Assembly (NCBI GenBank): GCA_022702705.1
Contig: CM040424.1
Location: forward strand, 144,403,165 to 144,467,164
DNA: 64,000 nt
Source: Papilionanthe hookeriana x Papilionanthe teres
Taxonomy: Eukaryota; Streptophyta; Magnoliopsida; Asparagales; Orchidaceae
Direction: 5' to 3'
Shown here piece after piece: positions 20,898-32,453 of the stretch (its first letter is position 1; every line of letters begins with the position of its first letter). The notes below the pieces were generated by a model that was given only the letters and a program-made list of their open reading frames with translations, was not told the origin of the DNA and searched no databases. A program made the position numbers and the translations under genes.

Positions 20898-22264
20898 TCA
20901 AGGTAGTTCTAAAGGTTGTAGTCCTTCAAGTTCTAGTATTGGCTGATATTTGTTAGAACGCTTCTTAGGACACATCATTTCCAACGTTTTTAAAATACGT
21001 TGCCGACTTACACTTGGTATGCAATTCTTAGAAAACCAGCTTCGTTATCTTGCAAAATAAGGACCGATTCTTGTGGTAGAAGAATCTGGTAAGATCCATG
21101 AAATTCTCTCGGTCCCATAATTTGTATTTCTCTCCCAAATAAAATAACACTTCTGTTCATGAGCTAGAGAGTGCAAAAGGATTTCTCAAAGTCATGGCTG
21201 TCAATATGAGGTGGTATACAGTCTCCTTCCTCATATATCTTTATGATGCAACTGTCTAGAACACAATAAGTGGGCATTATATTCCATGTTATCAATCGTT
21301 TGATAATTTGAATAATCATTTTGGGTAACGGATCCACTTGTTCATGTCGTAAAATTCCGGAAGGATTACTGTCCTTATCTACAACATAATTTTAGCAACA
21401 TCCATATTGGATTGTCATTCGACCTTTGCCACGTATCCATTTGTTGGGTTCAGAACATGTCCTTCTTCTTCAGCGTCCAACTCGTCCGAGGTCGCGTGCT
21501 TCCATTACATGTTCCATAATGGCAGTCTGCTCATCTTTATCAAAGACTGGTGAATAGCTGAATGCCTTTTACTATATTGACAGCTGGACTGTTAATATAT
21601 TTAAATTATTCACATGTTTGTCGTCTAATAGTGTGGAAACGTCTTAATTCTTCCTCGGAAGTAATGCGTTTATCAGTTGACATTTCTGATGATGTGAGAT
21701 CCAATGCTGGTACATAAGGAGTCAGAGTGAACATTGTTCTTTCAATCCTTTCTTCTTCATGATCCAATTTTTCTTCTCCTAAGACAAAATATGTTTCTTT
21801 TGGAATATCTTCAAGAACTAGAAATTCGAATCATCATTTTCCTCCATAGATTTTAAATTTAGTCGTTATTTTTCTTCGAGTCTTCTAAGTCATTTATTTT
21901 GATTTCTTCTTTGAACTCTAGTTAATCTGGAAGCTGACTTCTTACTCTGCTAATGGATGTTTCTTCAGCTCCATAAGTTGTACTTACCACTACTGATTTT
22001 AGTTTTCTAGTGTCAGTTTTTCATTTTTTCTGTAGAAATGATTTCTTCTATCCTGCTATTTTGTTGTCGAAGTTTGAATTCTAACACAAATGTTTTTTTT
22101 GCTTCTTCTTGATTGGAAATAGATAACAGAGCTCCATCGTAAAGTAATTCAACTTGAGACAAGTCAAAATCAAAGTAGATCCTTGATCCCTTTTCAATAC
22201 ATCGTCAGTCTAATGCCAAACACACACCACTTTGAAAAGTGAACAAGAGTCTATTATTCGATAT
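20898..22264 (-). pseudogene. AlkB-like 2OG-Fe(II) dioxygenase of element C (decayed)
   Basis: The minus-strand translation in shifting frames matches the intact gene at 43111-44585 along nearly its whole length: RLLFTFQSGVCLAL at the start (the ATG is ATA at 22264), TRVQRRNQNK, then EPNKWIRGKGRMTIQYGCC, PSGILRHEQVDPLP, SCIIKIYEEGDCIPPHID (about 21200-21260) and KNCIPSVSRQRI, ending LELEGLQPLEL before TGA at 20898. The HxD pair is kept as HID, but the distal His of the HCIP motif is Asn. There are many stops and frame changes, including one directly after the CGCC-like Cys motif. The element is clearly older than D, which shows that the gene was already part of the lineage. The splice-acceptor-like site before the D copies is not conserved here. 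Confidence 0.85.
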
Positions 22265-22469
22265 TTCCCAGCAAGCAACAGGTTAACGGAAATATATCAG
22301 ACCAAGTTTCAATTAAATTTATCAATAGGAAATTTATTATTGTTAAGAAATAATATTAACAAACATATGTTATGTGAACAAAAAGGAAATCTTCAATGAG
22401 AGACAGTGATTGTCAAAATTTCATTTGTAATTTTATTCATTATTATCCCAGTTTTCAAACAAGTCATGA
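22265..22469 (-). other. Gap between integrase and AlkB-like ORF in element C
   Basis: AT-rich. It matches the position of 42817-43110 in element D. Nothing codes here. Confidence 0.5.
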
Positions 22470-23800
22470 TATTTTTTGTCGCATAATGTTTTTTTCAAGA
22501 AATGCCCATTGATTGGGGGCAAGACTCTTTCTCCTTGACAATCTACCAATTGGTAAGATCCTCACAAATATGTCTTTTAATTACATACGGGCCCTCCCAC
22601 ATTGGCTCAAATTTTCCACCTATTCTTTGATGAGGGAGGATATGTCTTCGGAGAACTAAGACTAATTCATCGATCTGAAAGGTTCTATGACAAACCAATT
22701 TATCATGGGCTTGTATCATTTTTGCTTGATATAGTTCAAGATTTTGCTGAGCATTTTGATGTTTGCCTTCTAAACTCTCAAGTTCTTCAAGTCATAATTT
22801 AGCATTTTCTTCTTCAGTTATTTTATTTGAAACAACAACTCTGAGAGAAGGAATTTTCACTTCAAGTGGTAAAACAGCCTCAGAACCATATAATAAAGCA
22901 AACGATGTTGACCATGTTAGTGTTCGGTATGTAGTCTTATAGGCCCATAGAGCTTCTATCAATTGCTCGTGCCACTGTCTTGGACTATTAATTAATGTTT
23001 TCTTCAAAATTTGTACCAATGTTTTGTTGAAGGCTTCAGTTAGACCATTGGCTTTATGATAATAGATTGTAGAATATCTCCAGTCTATCCCATGTCTTTG
23101 AATAAAATTGTTCATTTTCGTATTTTTAAATGCTATTCTAGTGTCTGATATGATTCTTCAAGGAATTCCAAATCTATATACAACATGAGTCTTGAAGAAA
23201 TGTAGAACTTGTTCTGCCTTAACTTCTCTGAGCGATATCGCTTCTACGTATTTGGAGAAGTAATCAGTGGTTGCCAAAATAAATCGATGGCCCCTAGATG
23301 ATGAAGGGTTTATAGGGCCCACTATGTCTGTACCCCAACATTCAAAGGACCAAGATGCAATGGTTAGATGTAATACATTTTGTGGTTGATGTAAAACCAC
23401 TCAATGTATCTGACATTGATGACATTTCTTTATGATTTCAAGACAATCAGCCATCATTGTTGGCCAATAATATCTCATTCATTTTATTTTTATCTTCATT
23501 TTAGGTCCAGATTGGTGTGCACCACATAGACCTGAATGAATTTCTTTAACAATCTCTTGAAATTCAAACTAGTTTAGACATCTTAACCACATTTGGTCAA
23601 AAGATCATTTATAAAAAATATTATTCACTAGAGCATAGGACAATGCTCTTTGTTTTATTTGAGTTGCATTAGAATTGTTTTCGGGTAACCTTCCGGTCTG
23701 TAAATATTGAATAATTGGATGTCGCCAATCATTCTTCTCTTAATGCATTATTGTTGTTGTCGTGTTTTCACCAATTTTTTGTAGATTGTTCATGTCATTT
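22470..23800 (-). pseudogene. Integrase of element C
   Basis: On the minus strand: HSGLCGAHQSGPK and CHQCQIH (zinc-binding H-H-C-C), SFECWGTDIVGPINPSSS with FILATTDYFSKYVEAISL (first Asp), a gap over the second Asp region (DTRIAFKN near 23130-23150), RHGIDWRYSTIYYHKANGLT followed by EAFNKTLVQILKKTL (Glu), and a C-terminal part (KFEPMWEGPYVIK, 22600-22570) ending near 22470. The main open pieces are 23400-23158 and 23115-22792, with stops between them. It would catalyse insertion of element DNA and is inactive here. Confidence 0.87.
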
Positions 23801-23859
23801 TAGGAAAGAACTTGTAGTCTTTTTATAGAGATCAAAATATCATCTTCTTCTGGACAAGC

Positions 23860-24290
23860 GAATTCTTTTGCAAGATTTGCCAAAGAATTTGCTAAAGAAT
23901 TGTCTTGTCTTGGAATTATGAGGAAAGATACATCAGGAATCTGCTGAAGCAGTTAGAGTGTAACGAGAGTATTGTTCAAGTCGAGGTTTCAATGTCTTGT
24001 ATTTTCTTGCAATTTGATTAATGATCAATTAAGTGTCTCTGTAGATGTCAATATTTTTTATTCCCATTAGTATTTTAAATTTGAGACCAATTATGAGTGC
24101 TTCATATTCAGCTATATTATTAGTGCATGGTTCAATCAAATGATAGGAAAATGACATCATTGCTTTGTTTGGAGTGATAAAAATTAATCCTACTCCAGCT
24201 TTGCTTGGTATGATTGTCTGTTTGTCTTTGTCTTTTCTAGCAGATAATGCTTCGTCAAAATACAATTCCCATCATGGTGTTTTTAAAAAT
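23860..24290 (-). pseudogene. Second, archaeal-type RNase H of element C
   Basis: The open frame 24265-24029 reads YFDEALSARKDKDKQ, KAGVGLIFITPNKAMMSFSY, EPCTNNIAEYEALIIGLKF and IDIYRDT. Compared with the D copies (YFDGASS, EAEYEAL, IYGDSQ), the first and second catalytic positions (D, E) are kept, while DGAS is DEAL and GDS is RDT. A second RNase H between the retroviral-type one and integrase is a known mark of the Tat group. Confidence 0.85.
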
Positions 24291-24890
24291 TTTATTTCTC
24301 AAATTTTTTTCATCAAGTAAATCATCATTAAGGTGATCCAGTCGGAAATCTGCCAAGATTTGTCCTTTAACAACACGCGGTGGCACAAATGTTATGTTAA
24401 ATTAGAGTAGTATCATTGCCCATCTTGCCAATCTTCTAAAAAGTGTTGCTCGTGTCATCAAATATTGTAATGGGTTAACCATCAAAATAAGAGTTACCTT
24501 ACGAGAATACATATAATGTCTTAGCTTGAACTGCGAAAATCAAAGCTAAGCAATGCTTCTCAACTGTTGGATATTTTATTTTAGGTGGAACCAAGCAACG
24601 ACTTAAATAATATAATGAATTTTTTTCTCCCTCACCATTTACTTGAGCTAGTAATGCTCCAAGGGAATTATCTAATGTCGCAGTGTAAAGGATTAGAGGT
24701 CTTCATATCACTGGGGCTGCTAAGACAGGAGGTGTTGTTAAATATTGTTTGATGTTTTCAAAGTTGTGTTGGCATTTTTCATCCCACACGAATTTGGTAT
24801 CTTTTCTGGTTAGGGCATTAAGAGGCTGACACCTACCTGATAAATTGGAAATGAAACGTTGTATATATGCTAGTTTTCCTTGAAAGGATC
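24291..24890 (-). pseudogene. Retroviral-position RNase H of element C
   Basis: The minus-strand frames match element D 40391-41000: FVWDEKCQH, a PVLAAPVI-like stretch, ALLAQVNGEGEK, YYLSRCLVPPKIKYP, and TLILMVNPLQYLMTRATLF. No long open frame remains. It follows directly on RT. Confidence 0.75.
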
Positions 24891-25980
24891 ACAATTGAGT
24901 TAAATTTTTAGGAGGAGGCATGTTTAGGATAGCTTCAATTTTGAGGGGATCAATTTCAATCCCATGATGTCGAACAATAAATCCTAAAAATTTCCCTGAA
25001 GTAATATCAAAACTGCATTTTAAGAGATTTACTTTAAGATTATATTGACACAATCGTTCGAAGAAAATTTTCAAATCATACATTTGATCATCTTTTTGTC
25101 TACTATTGACAAACAAATCATCTACATAACATTCGACTTGTCTGTGTATGAGTTTGTCAAAAGTCTGTGTCATGGCTCTTTGATAGGTTGCACCAACATT
25201 TTTCAATCCAAATGACATAACTTTATAGCAGTATATCCCTATGGGTGTCCTAAATGATGTATTTGTTTCAGCTTCTGAAAACAATTTTATTTGATTATAT
25301 CCTAATGATCCATTAATAAAGGAAAATATTGCATGTTTGGATACTATACTGACCATCAAGTCTGGGATTGGTAAAGGGAATTCATCATTCGAACATGCTT
25401 TGTTCAAATCCATGAAGTCTATACAGACCCTAAATTGACCATTTTTTTTTTAACTGACACTACATTGGCCAGCCATGTTGGATAATTTTCTTCTCGTATG
25501 AAACTAGCCTTAATTAATTTTTTAACTTTGGCAATGACTTGTTGTTCTATTTTGACACACATCTTTCTTGGTGTTTGTTTAACAGGGATTGCAATTTTAT
25601 TTATCTCAAGTTTGTGGACTGTGACTTCTAGAGCTAGTCCAAGCATTTCGTCATAAGTCCAAGCAAAGCGGTCTTTGTATTCTTTTAACAGTTAAATTAT
25701 TTCTTTCGATACTATGTCATTAAGGAATGAGCTAATGAAAGTTGGTTTTGGGTTTTCATTAGTCCCAAAATTTATTTCTTTTATTTTATCAACTGTTGAT
25801 TTAATTTCTTCTTCCAATTCTTGAGTTGCATCTTCGATTGGAAGATTAGATATTTGTTCAGAATCAAGTTTTTTGGTGATGAATAAGCAAAATTTTGTAT
25901 CATCTAGGGGTTCTATAGTACCAAATCTGATACCTTCTTTGGAGTTAGGGTATCGTTTATTGTTATCCCTCATTTGTTCA
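24889..25980 (-). pseudogene. Reverse transcriptase of element C
   Basis: Open pieces 25973-25692 (pre-RT linker, FGTNENPKPTFISSFLND), 25646-25419 (KMCVKIEQQVIAKVKKLIKA, NYPTWLANVVSVKKK) and 25413-24889. The last has MDLNKACSNDEFPLPIPDLM, FRTPIGIYCYKVMSFGLKN, the catalytic YVDD in QVECYVDDLFVNSR, and FLGFIVRHHGIEIDPLKI. YVDD is intact, but stops at the piece boundaries break the reading. The sequence is plainly of the same family as element D, with many amino-acid changes. Confidence 0.88.
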
Positions 25981-26512
25981 ATAAAGTGTGGTTGTTTTAA
26001 AGACCATTATTTGAACATTCAACTATTTTGAATAAATTTTGTGCCCAAGGCGAATGCAAATCAAAAGGGATTTTCATTGATTCTCGAAGATTTTTATCTT
26101 CTAGTTTTACATCGGTTTCAGTACCAGAAGAAATAGAGCCAACTCTAAACTTAATTGGTTTTTTCTCATCACCATATAATTGTTAGACCACTAAATCCAT
26201 AATCTTAGAAGTAGAGATTCGAATTAGGGTAATAGCATGTATATAATGATTAATTTTCTCATACATAGATTTAAAGTGAGGTATCTTGAACTGAGGTTCT
26301 TTTAGAATCACCAATGTTGTCTTTTCTTCTTTTACATCTTCAGAGTCCAGGTGAATTTTGAACTTCAATGGTTTATTCATTTTGACAATTGGGTCTTCAT
26401 TCTCTAGTCCTCATCTCAGGCCTTAACCTTGAGTGCGATTCTGATGAGAATTATCACCTTCTATTTGTATTGAATAAGAATTCATTTATTTTCTTTTCTT
26501 TGTCTTTCCCTT
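25981..26512 (-). pseudogene. Protease-RT linker of element C, cut by element D
   Basis: The open frame 26380-26183 (EPQFKIPHFKSMYEKINHY, then IHAITLIRISTSKIMDLVV) matches the linker of element D near 38930-39060. The coding similarity continues weakly up to 26512 and stops where LTR1 of D begins. D therefore inserted into C here; CCCTT at 26508-26512 may be one copy of the target duplication. Confidence 0.75.
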
Positions 26513-26516
26513 TGTT

Positions 26517-26537
26517 GACCTCATTTCTGATGAGGTC
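26517..26537 (+). other. Terminal hairpin of LTR1
   Basis: GACCTCAT-TTCTG-ATGAGGTC is a perfect 8-bp stem with a 5-base loop, 4 bp from the LTR end. It is identical in LTR2 (46762-46782). In LTR C a shorter version (CCTCAC-TTT-GTGAGG) occupies the same place, so the dyad rather than the sequence is kept. Confidence 0.7.
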
Positions 26538-27059
26538 TTCTCCTCTTCTTTCTAGTACTTAGGATCTAGCCTTAGGCTTTTCCTTTGACTATCTTAGAGG
26601 ATTAGAATTGGGACCCACCACCTAGAAATTCAAACCACTTCTTAGCTCCCTGCAAACTCCATAAACTTGATTGTAGACCCCTAATCACCTAGAGGGTTGA
26701 AATCAAATGTGGAAGTTTAAAGGATGAGTTCCTATAAGACTCTTTGGCCTTAGGACTGCCCTGAGTGGCCTGGTCTGGTGAGGGCTGACTTACACACACA
26801 CTACACTTATACACTACACTTTTACACACCTCCTAAAAACACACCCATACCCAACTTGACCTCCTGACTCATGTAGGTCTTTCACATGGATGGTCCTTAA
26901 CCCCTAAGCCCTTGGCTAAGAGGGTTAGGAACAACATAGTGAATACCTCAAATGAGTCCCTTCATGGCTCGTGTGGGCTTGATATGGCTTCATGGCTCAA
27001 CCAAAATGATTTTATTCCACTTACATTCACCTAATCTTCAATTTTCCAAATTTTTAATT

Positions 27060-28620
27060 TTTGACCCCCGGGACCCCGGACCCGCCTAGCCTATCCAAAA
27101 CCCTTGAAATCACCCAAATTTTTCAAAAAAATCTCAAATCACCCAAAATTCCTCAAAACCAATCCCAAACATTTCCATATTACTCAAATTGATCACTCAT
27201 AGCCAAAAATACTAAAAATTCCAAAAATACCTCCCAATACCCTCTAAATACCCAAAATACCCCTCTTGACCCAAAAATCCAAAAATTCAGAAAATTCCTA
27301 GAAAATTCCAAAAAATCCCAAATATTCCCAATTTCATTTTGTTCAACTACACCATGGGCCAATTTTGTCAATTTACGCCACTTTTGTCAAAACCCCTAAT
27401 TTGACCCATTTTAACCCTAAGTGGACCCAATGTCAAGCCAAACCTACCCAATTGACCAAAATTCTGGTCCAATTCAATTCTAAACTTCAATTCAACATTC
27501 ACAACACCAATCTAGATCAAATACAAGTCCAATTTGATTGACATTTGAATCCAATTTCACTTTTGGCCTTAAAGCCCAATTTGGACCCATGACCCAAACC
27601 TAATCCAAACTAACCCAATTCAACTCCAATTAACCCCAAATCTTTTCTAAACCTTCCTTAGAATCCCCACAAACAAAACACTAACATGATTTGCCCAAAA
27701 TTTGGACCCAAACCCCACTCAAGTTCAACCCAAAGCTAAAAGGCCCAATTTTGACCTAAACCCAAACCTAACCCAAATAAGCCCAAACCCCAAAATCAAA
27801 ACCCAACCAAAGCCAAAACCTCTTTGAAACACTCCCATAAACATTTCCCAACATTTATTTTACATCAATTTCAACCCTAGCCCAACATTGGCCCAAGTTA
27901 GCCCAATTTGACCTACATTGGCCCATTCACCAAAGAGGTCCAAATCCAACCCAAACCTAGCCCAAACACTTCAAGTTTATTCCAAATCATTCATGAAACA
28001 TTCCTAAACTAAATTCAACACTCATTGGATCCAATCCTTTGCAAAATTTCCATCCACCAATTTGTTTTCAAACCTAAAGGCCCACTTTCCTAAACCATTC
28101 TAAAAGCCCATTTCCACAAAATATAAAAGCCCAAAATTGGCCCTAAAGCCCACATGGCAATTTCTTTTCATCATACCTTTAATTGATATCACCCTAAGTT
28201 TCAAAATCATCATTAAACCATTCCAAATCAAGCTTCATCCAAATTTCCACCAAAAATGCCAAGATTCCTAAAATCTACTTCCATAAAATTGACTAAGCTT
28301 TGCCCCAAGCCAAATGGAGCCATGAAGCCCCATGCAAGCCATGAACAAGCCACATGAAGCCATGGAAGGTTTGACATGTGATCAAGCCATTAATGGCAAA
28401 AAGGAGAACCCCTTTCCTAACCCTCCCTTAAGCAATTTTAACACTTTTTTATGCAACACCTAAACCCAAGATTTACTTAAACCAAGTTTATAGGGACTTC
28501 ACCACTCCATCTCAGCTAGCCTATCTGATTCCCCACAAGCACCCAAAGCCCCTTGGAGGGTGCACCATGCCCAAAACCATGGGTTGACCCAAACTAAGCC
28601 AAAATGATCCCTCCCCTTCT
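27060..28620 (+). other. A/C-rich, G-poor strand-asymmetric U3 block
   Basis: Long runs of AACCCAA, CCCAAA and TTGACCCA words give strong C-over-G and A-over-T asymmetry on the plus strand. The same block lies at 47310-48860 in LTR2. No coding signal is seen. It includes several TTGACC motifs, as in LTR C. Confidence 0.6.
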
Positions 28621-28899
28621 ACTTTGATTCAACACCTTTACACATGGCCAACTGCAATTGATTTCACCATTGCCAAGACCCGACCTCCCCGAGCCCGAAG
28701 GTGACTCGACCACCGGCCGGCCGGCCACCACAGCCCGCCGGAAACCACCAGTGCCGAGAGCTCACATGTGAGCCCGAACTTGGAATTCTCACTCGCTAAG
28801 CCGCCCCATCCCCAGTGGCCATTGTAGGCTGTTCTTCTCTTGCCAAGAGCAGCTCGATCCCAAGCCCTAACTCCCCACGGGAGGCCCTCCACCCTCTCC

Positions 28900-28907
28900 T
28901 ATTTAAA
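28900..28907 (+). promoter_or_regulatory. Candidate TATA box of LTR1
   Basis: TATTTAAA in CCTCTCCTATTTAAACACC, conserved in LTR2 (49140-49147), precedes a GC-richer leader. If used, the transcript would start near 28930 and carry a leader of about 5.4 kb before ORF1. A donor-like GCAAAG/GTATGAG at 29325-29336 and an acceptor-like CATATAG near 29920 (both also present in LTR2) hint at a leader intron. Confidence 0.45.
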
Positions 28908-31544
28908 CACCACCCCCTCTCGGCTATGAGAGGTGCTTGAACCGGATCTTACCGAAACCACCGCCAAAATTGTTCCAAAACACTCTCCATACTTAGAGCG
29001 AGTTGATCCCCAGGTGGCAATTTGCCCTAATTCCTACCACCGAGCCCAATTTCTCGGCCAAAATTCCACCCAAAACCGAGACACTTCTCCACGGTGGATC
29101 AATCCTCAAATTGATTGGTCCTACACCTTCACCGGACCAGAGGAAAGAGTCCACCAGCAAAAGCCCCTCTCCGGGCCACCCACCCGTTCCAGACTCCAAG
29201 CTTTGTGATCGGGCTTGGTCGAAATCATACCTAGGAGATTCACCAGACCAGGAGAATTCATCTGGAGCTTGCTGGGATCCAATCGAAGGTGACACAACCC
29301 TCAGATTGAAGCCACACTTCTTTGAGCAAAGGTATGAGTTAATTCTTCATCCCAAGCTTCTGGAGATTCTCCATTTCAAATGCTTTAATTTCAATGCATG
29401 ATCACCGTATAGATGTATTCGTCTCTTTAAGATGAATCCATAGAGCACAAGAACACCAAAATCCGTTGAGAAATGAGTGGGTTCTTAGGGTTTTAGTGTG
29501 GACGGCTCTCCGGTGAGGACGCTTGGGGATGATGAACAGATGCCGTTCATTCCATACACGCGCGGATGGACGGCTCAGATCGGGTCGGATCAGTAGATGA
29601 TATGAGGAAGGCGGGACCCGGGCTGCTGACTCAAATGGCGGCGTCGAACGGTAGCACGACACGCGGCGTTTCGGAGCTGCCGAGGTTGACGCGGCGCCGC
29701 GTGGATAAGTAGGAAATTAGGGTATTTTCTGATTTATTTAATTCCCTAAACTTCAAAAATGCAAAACTTTGTGTAGGAAAATTAGAAAAATAAAATAAAA
29801 ACACCCTCTTGCTCAGTGAACAGAGGAGAATAATGTGGAAAAGAAATCATTTAATTTCATCAAGTATTTTATTTTTAATGATTTATTTACCCTCTGCATT
29901 GTTTTAATTCTCCATGCATATAGGAAATTCACCATGGCATGAGACCATAGGGCTTTTGAAGCCTCCGAATTTGGGAACATTCTCTGAATTTTCCAAAGTC
30001 GAGGGCCATCCCTATGAGAAGTTATTGATTTTTCAAATTTATGTTGTTGTTTTGAGTATTTTAAATCTAATAATTAGCATGTTGTGAAATAAATTCTAGA
30101 AAAATTTGGTGATGTTTCTTATGACCGGAGGACCACTAGGAAAAATAGGTTTTGAATTAATTCACTTGAAATAACCCTAATTGGCCTAAACACCCAAAAT
30201 AGGTCCCTAATTAATTAGAGCTAATCATACATCAAATTGGCTTGAAATCAATTCTCCACTGATCTTTAGGATCAGAGGAACCCACCATAAAAATTTGAAG
30301 TCAATTGGACTTGGTTAGCCCTACTAAATGGGTTGATTAAGCCATTTAGCCAATTTAAACTTTAAAAATTCATAACTTTCAAAATATTTTTCAAAAATTC
30401 ACCAAATTGGTTTTGGAGCCTCTCTGATATCAGGGGAATTTAAAAAAATTAAAATTTCAATTTTATAAAAAAGTTCATTTTTTATATTATTTTAATATTT
30501 TAATAAATAAAAATAATAAAAATCACAAAAATAATAAAATTCACTAAAATGTCACATTTTGAATATTAATCACTTATGAACAAACCCCATATTTTTCTTA
30601 GGTCTATTTGATGAGATATTAAATTTTAAAGCCCTAAGGTAATTTTAAAATTAAAAAAAATATATATTTTTAGCATTTCTACTAAAATAATTCTAATAAA
30701 TCAAAGAAAAATCAAAAAATTATAAAAATTGATTCTCTGAATTCCTTGATATCAGAGAGATTTTTGAAAAATATAAAATTTATTTTTCAATCTTTATTTT
30801 ATTTTAAAATTAATTAATATTCCAAAACTTAAAATAATTATAATAAAAACAATATAATTCAAAAAATCACCAAAATTGGTCCAAGTGGTCCTCTCGTCAT
30901 TAGGAATGTCCCATAATTTTCTTAAGGACAAAAACTTTCCCTTGGTCATATTATTAAATTTTCCTTGGAAATCCCTATTTTCCACCAAAAATAATTACAT
31001 AAATAAATTAAATACAGAAAATCACATTTTCTCCTCATATGTCTTTATTGGCATATGAGTGAAGTCACATAAAAATTTCAAGTTCATTTAAGCTCAATTT
31101 AGTGAGTTATGAAATTATTAAGCTTGAAGGGCAAAATGGTAATTAAAATTTTAACCCTTAATTAAAATTTTAGGTTTAATAAAATTAAAGAGTAAAATAT
31201 TTGATCTTAATCTGATTTGGATGATTGAAATTTAAATAATTAAAGGGTAGAAACCTATTAAACAATTTAAAAATAATTAAAATAAACTTTAATTAAATAA
31301 TTGATTAAATTTGGAAGAATAATAAAATTGAAATTATTAAAATAGGGATATTATTAGGAAGAGATTTGTTCTTTAATTTAAGAATCCCTAAATTAATCAT
31401 CTCCATAATATTTAATTCCTAATTTAAATGATAATCCAAGTTTAAGATTTAAAATGTTAAAAGATTTAATCATTAAATTAAATTAAAGTTAAATTATTTA
31501 AATTAAACCCTTTTTAAAATTTCAATTAAATTAAAATTAAAAAG

Positions 31545-31885
31545 TAAGATTAAATTAAAATTTAAATTGAATAAAATTAAATAAAATTAAATTAAAACAT
31601 ATTAAATTAAATCAAATTAAACTAAATTAATTAAATAAAATTAAATTAAAACATATTAAATTAATTTAAATTAATTTAAATTAAATTAAATTAAATTAAA
31701 TCAAATTAAATCAAATTAAATCAAATCAAATTAAATTAAAATTAAATTAAGTCGTATCAAATCAAACTAAATTGAATTAAATTAAACTAAATAGAATCAA
31801 GTTAAAATTAAAACTAATTTAAATTAAATAAATTAAATTAAAATTAAAGCTAAACCAAATTAAACTAAAATTGAATTAAATTGAA
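31545..31885 (+). repeat. AT-rich pentamer array in LTR1 (AAATT/TTAAA type)
   Basis: Dense repeats of TTAAA/AAATT with interspersed TCAAA variants. The matching array in LTR2 (about 51760-52145) differs in length and in the order of variants, as expected of an unstable short repeat. Confidence 0.8.
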
Positions 31886-32444
31886 TTAAAAATAACATCA
31901 CCTAAGACATAAAGAAATTCAAAATGAAGCAACTTGAACACTATTCCAAATTTAAACCCGTTAACTGAAATTAAATTAAATCACAAACCATTTGAACACC
32001 AATTTGCCCTCGAAAGCTTTGATTATCATAACTCCTAAACAGAACGTTAAATGAAATGTTACTTCACTTATAGGATATTCAAATGTCATAGTTCACTGAG
32101 CAAGATAACAAAAATTGAATTCTCGGACGATTAATTCATTTGTATAATTGAATTCATTTGGACTTAAAACAATTCTAGCAATATTGAAAAGATGTTTAAG
32201 ATTCTTCTTAAGCACTTCCTCAATATAATAGGACATTTATAAGAACAATTGAACTTAATTGTTCTTTGATGAAGAAAATCGTCTTCAAACCAAAACATAA
32301 GAACCTAGACGTCATAGGAAATAACTAGCTATAGGATTAGAAATTTGATAGAAAACCATAACCCTTCCCTTAGCTTTACCCAGGAACTTGTTTAAATATT
32401 CTAAATTGTGTTTGAGTGCAGCTTGGAATGACGGGAAGACCCTC

Positions 32445-32453
32445 CAGGTACGC
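32445..32453 (+). other. Candidate splice donor in the transcribed part of LTR1
   Basis: CAG/GTACGC follows GGAAGACCCTC. LTR2 has CAG/GTAAGC at 52692-52700, a near-consensus plant donor. It could supply the 5' exon for a spliced AlkB-like mRNA; no direct evidence of splicing is available. Confidence 0.35.

Larger units (their letters stand above)
13441..26512 (-). mobile_element. Element C: old Tat/Ogre-like retrotransposon with AlkB-like gene
   Basis: Minus-strand order from the right: gag-protease linker (cut at 26512 by element D), RT, RNase H, second (archaeal-type) RNase H, integrase, AlkB-like ORF, 3' UTR with tandem repeats, 3' LTR. The LTR start (GGACCATTTGTTGACCTCA on the minus strand, ending near 17982) matches the 3' LTR start of element D (GTCCATTTGTTGACCTCA), which shows that C and D belong to one family. 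Proteins can be followed almost residue by residue against D but carry many stops. The element has been invaded by D, by a solo Athila LTR, and apparently by B. Confidence 0.87.

Noticed and set aside
28638..29662. Cluster of open frames on both strands in the GC-richer part of LTR1 (and its copy at 48883-49900)
   Set aside because: Frames overlap on both strands and are not conserved as proteins between LTR1 and LTR2 (indels shift them freely); best explained as an untranslated leader.
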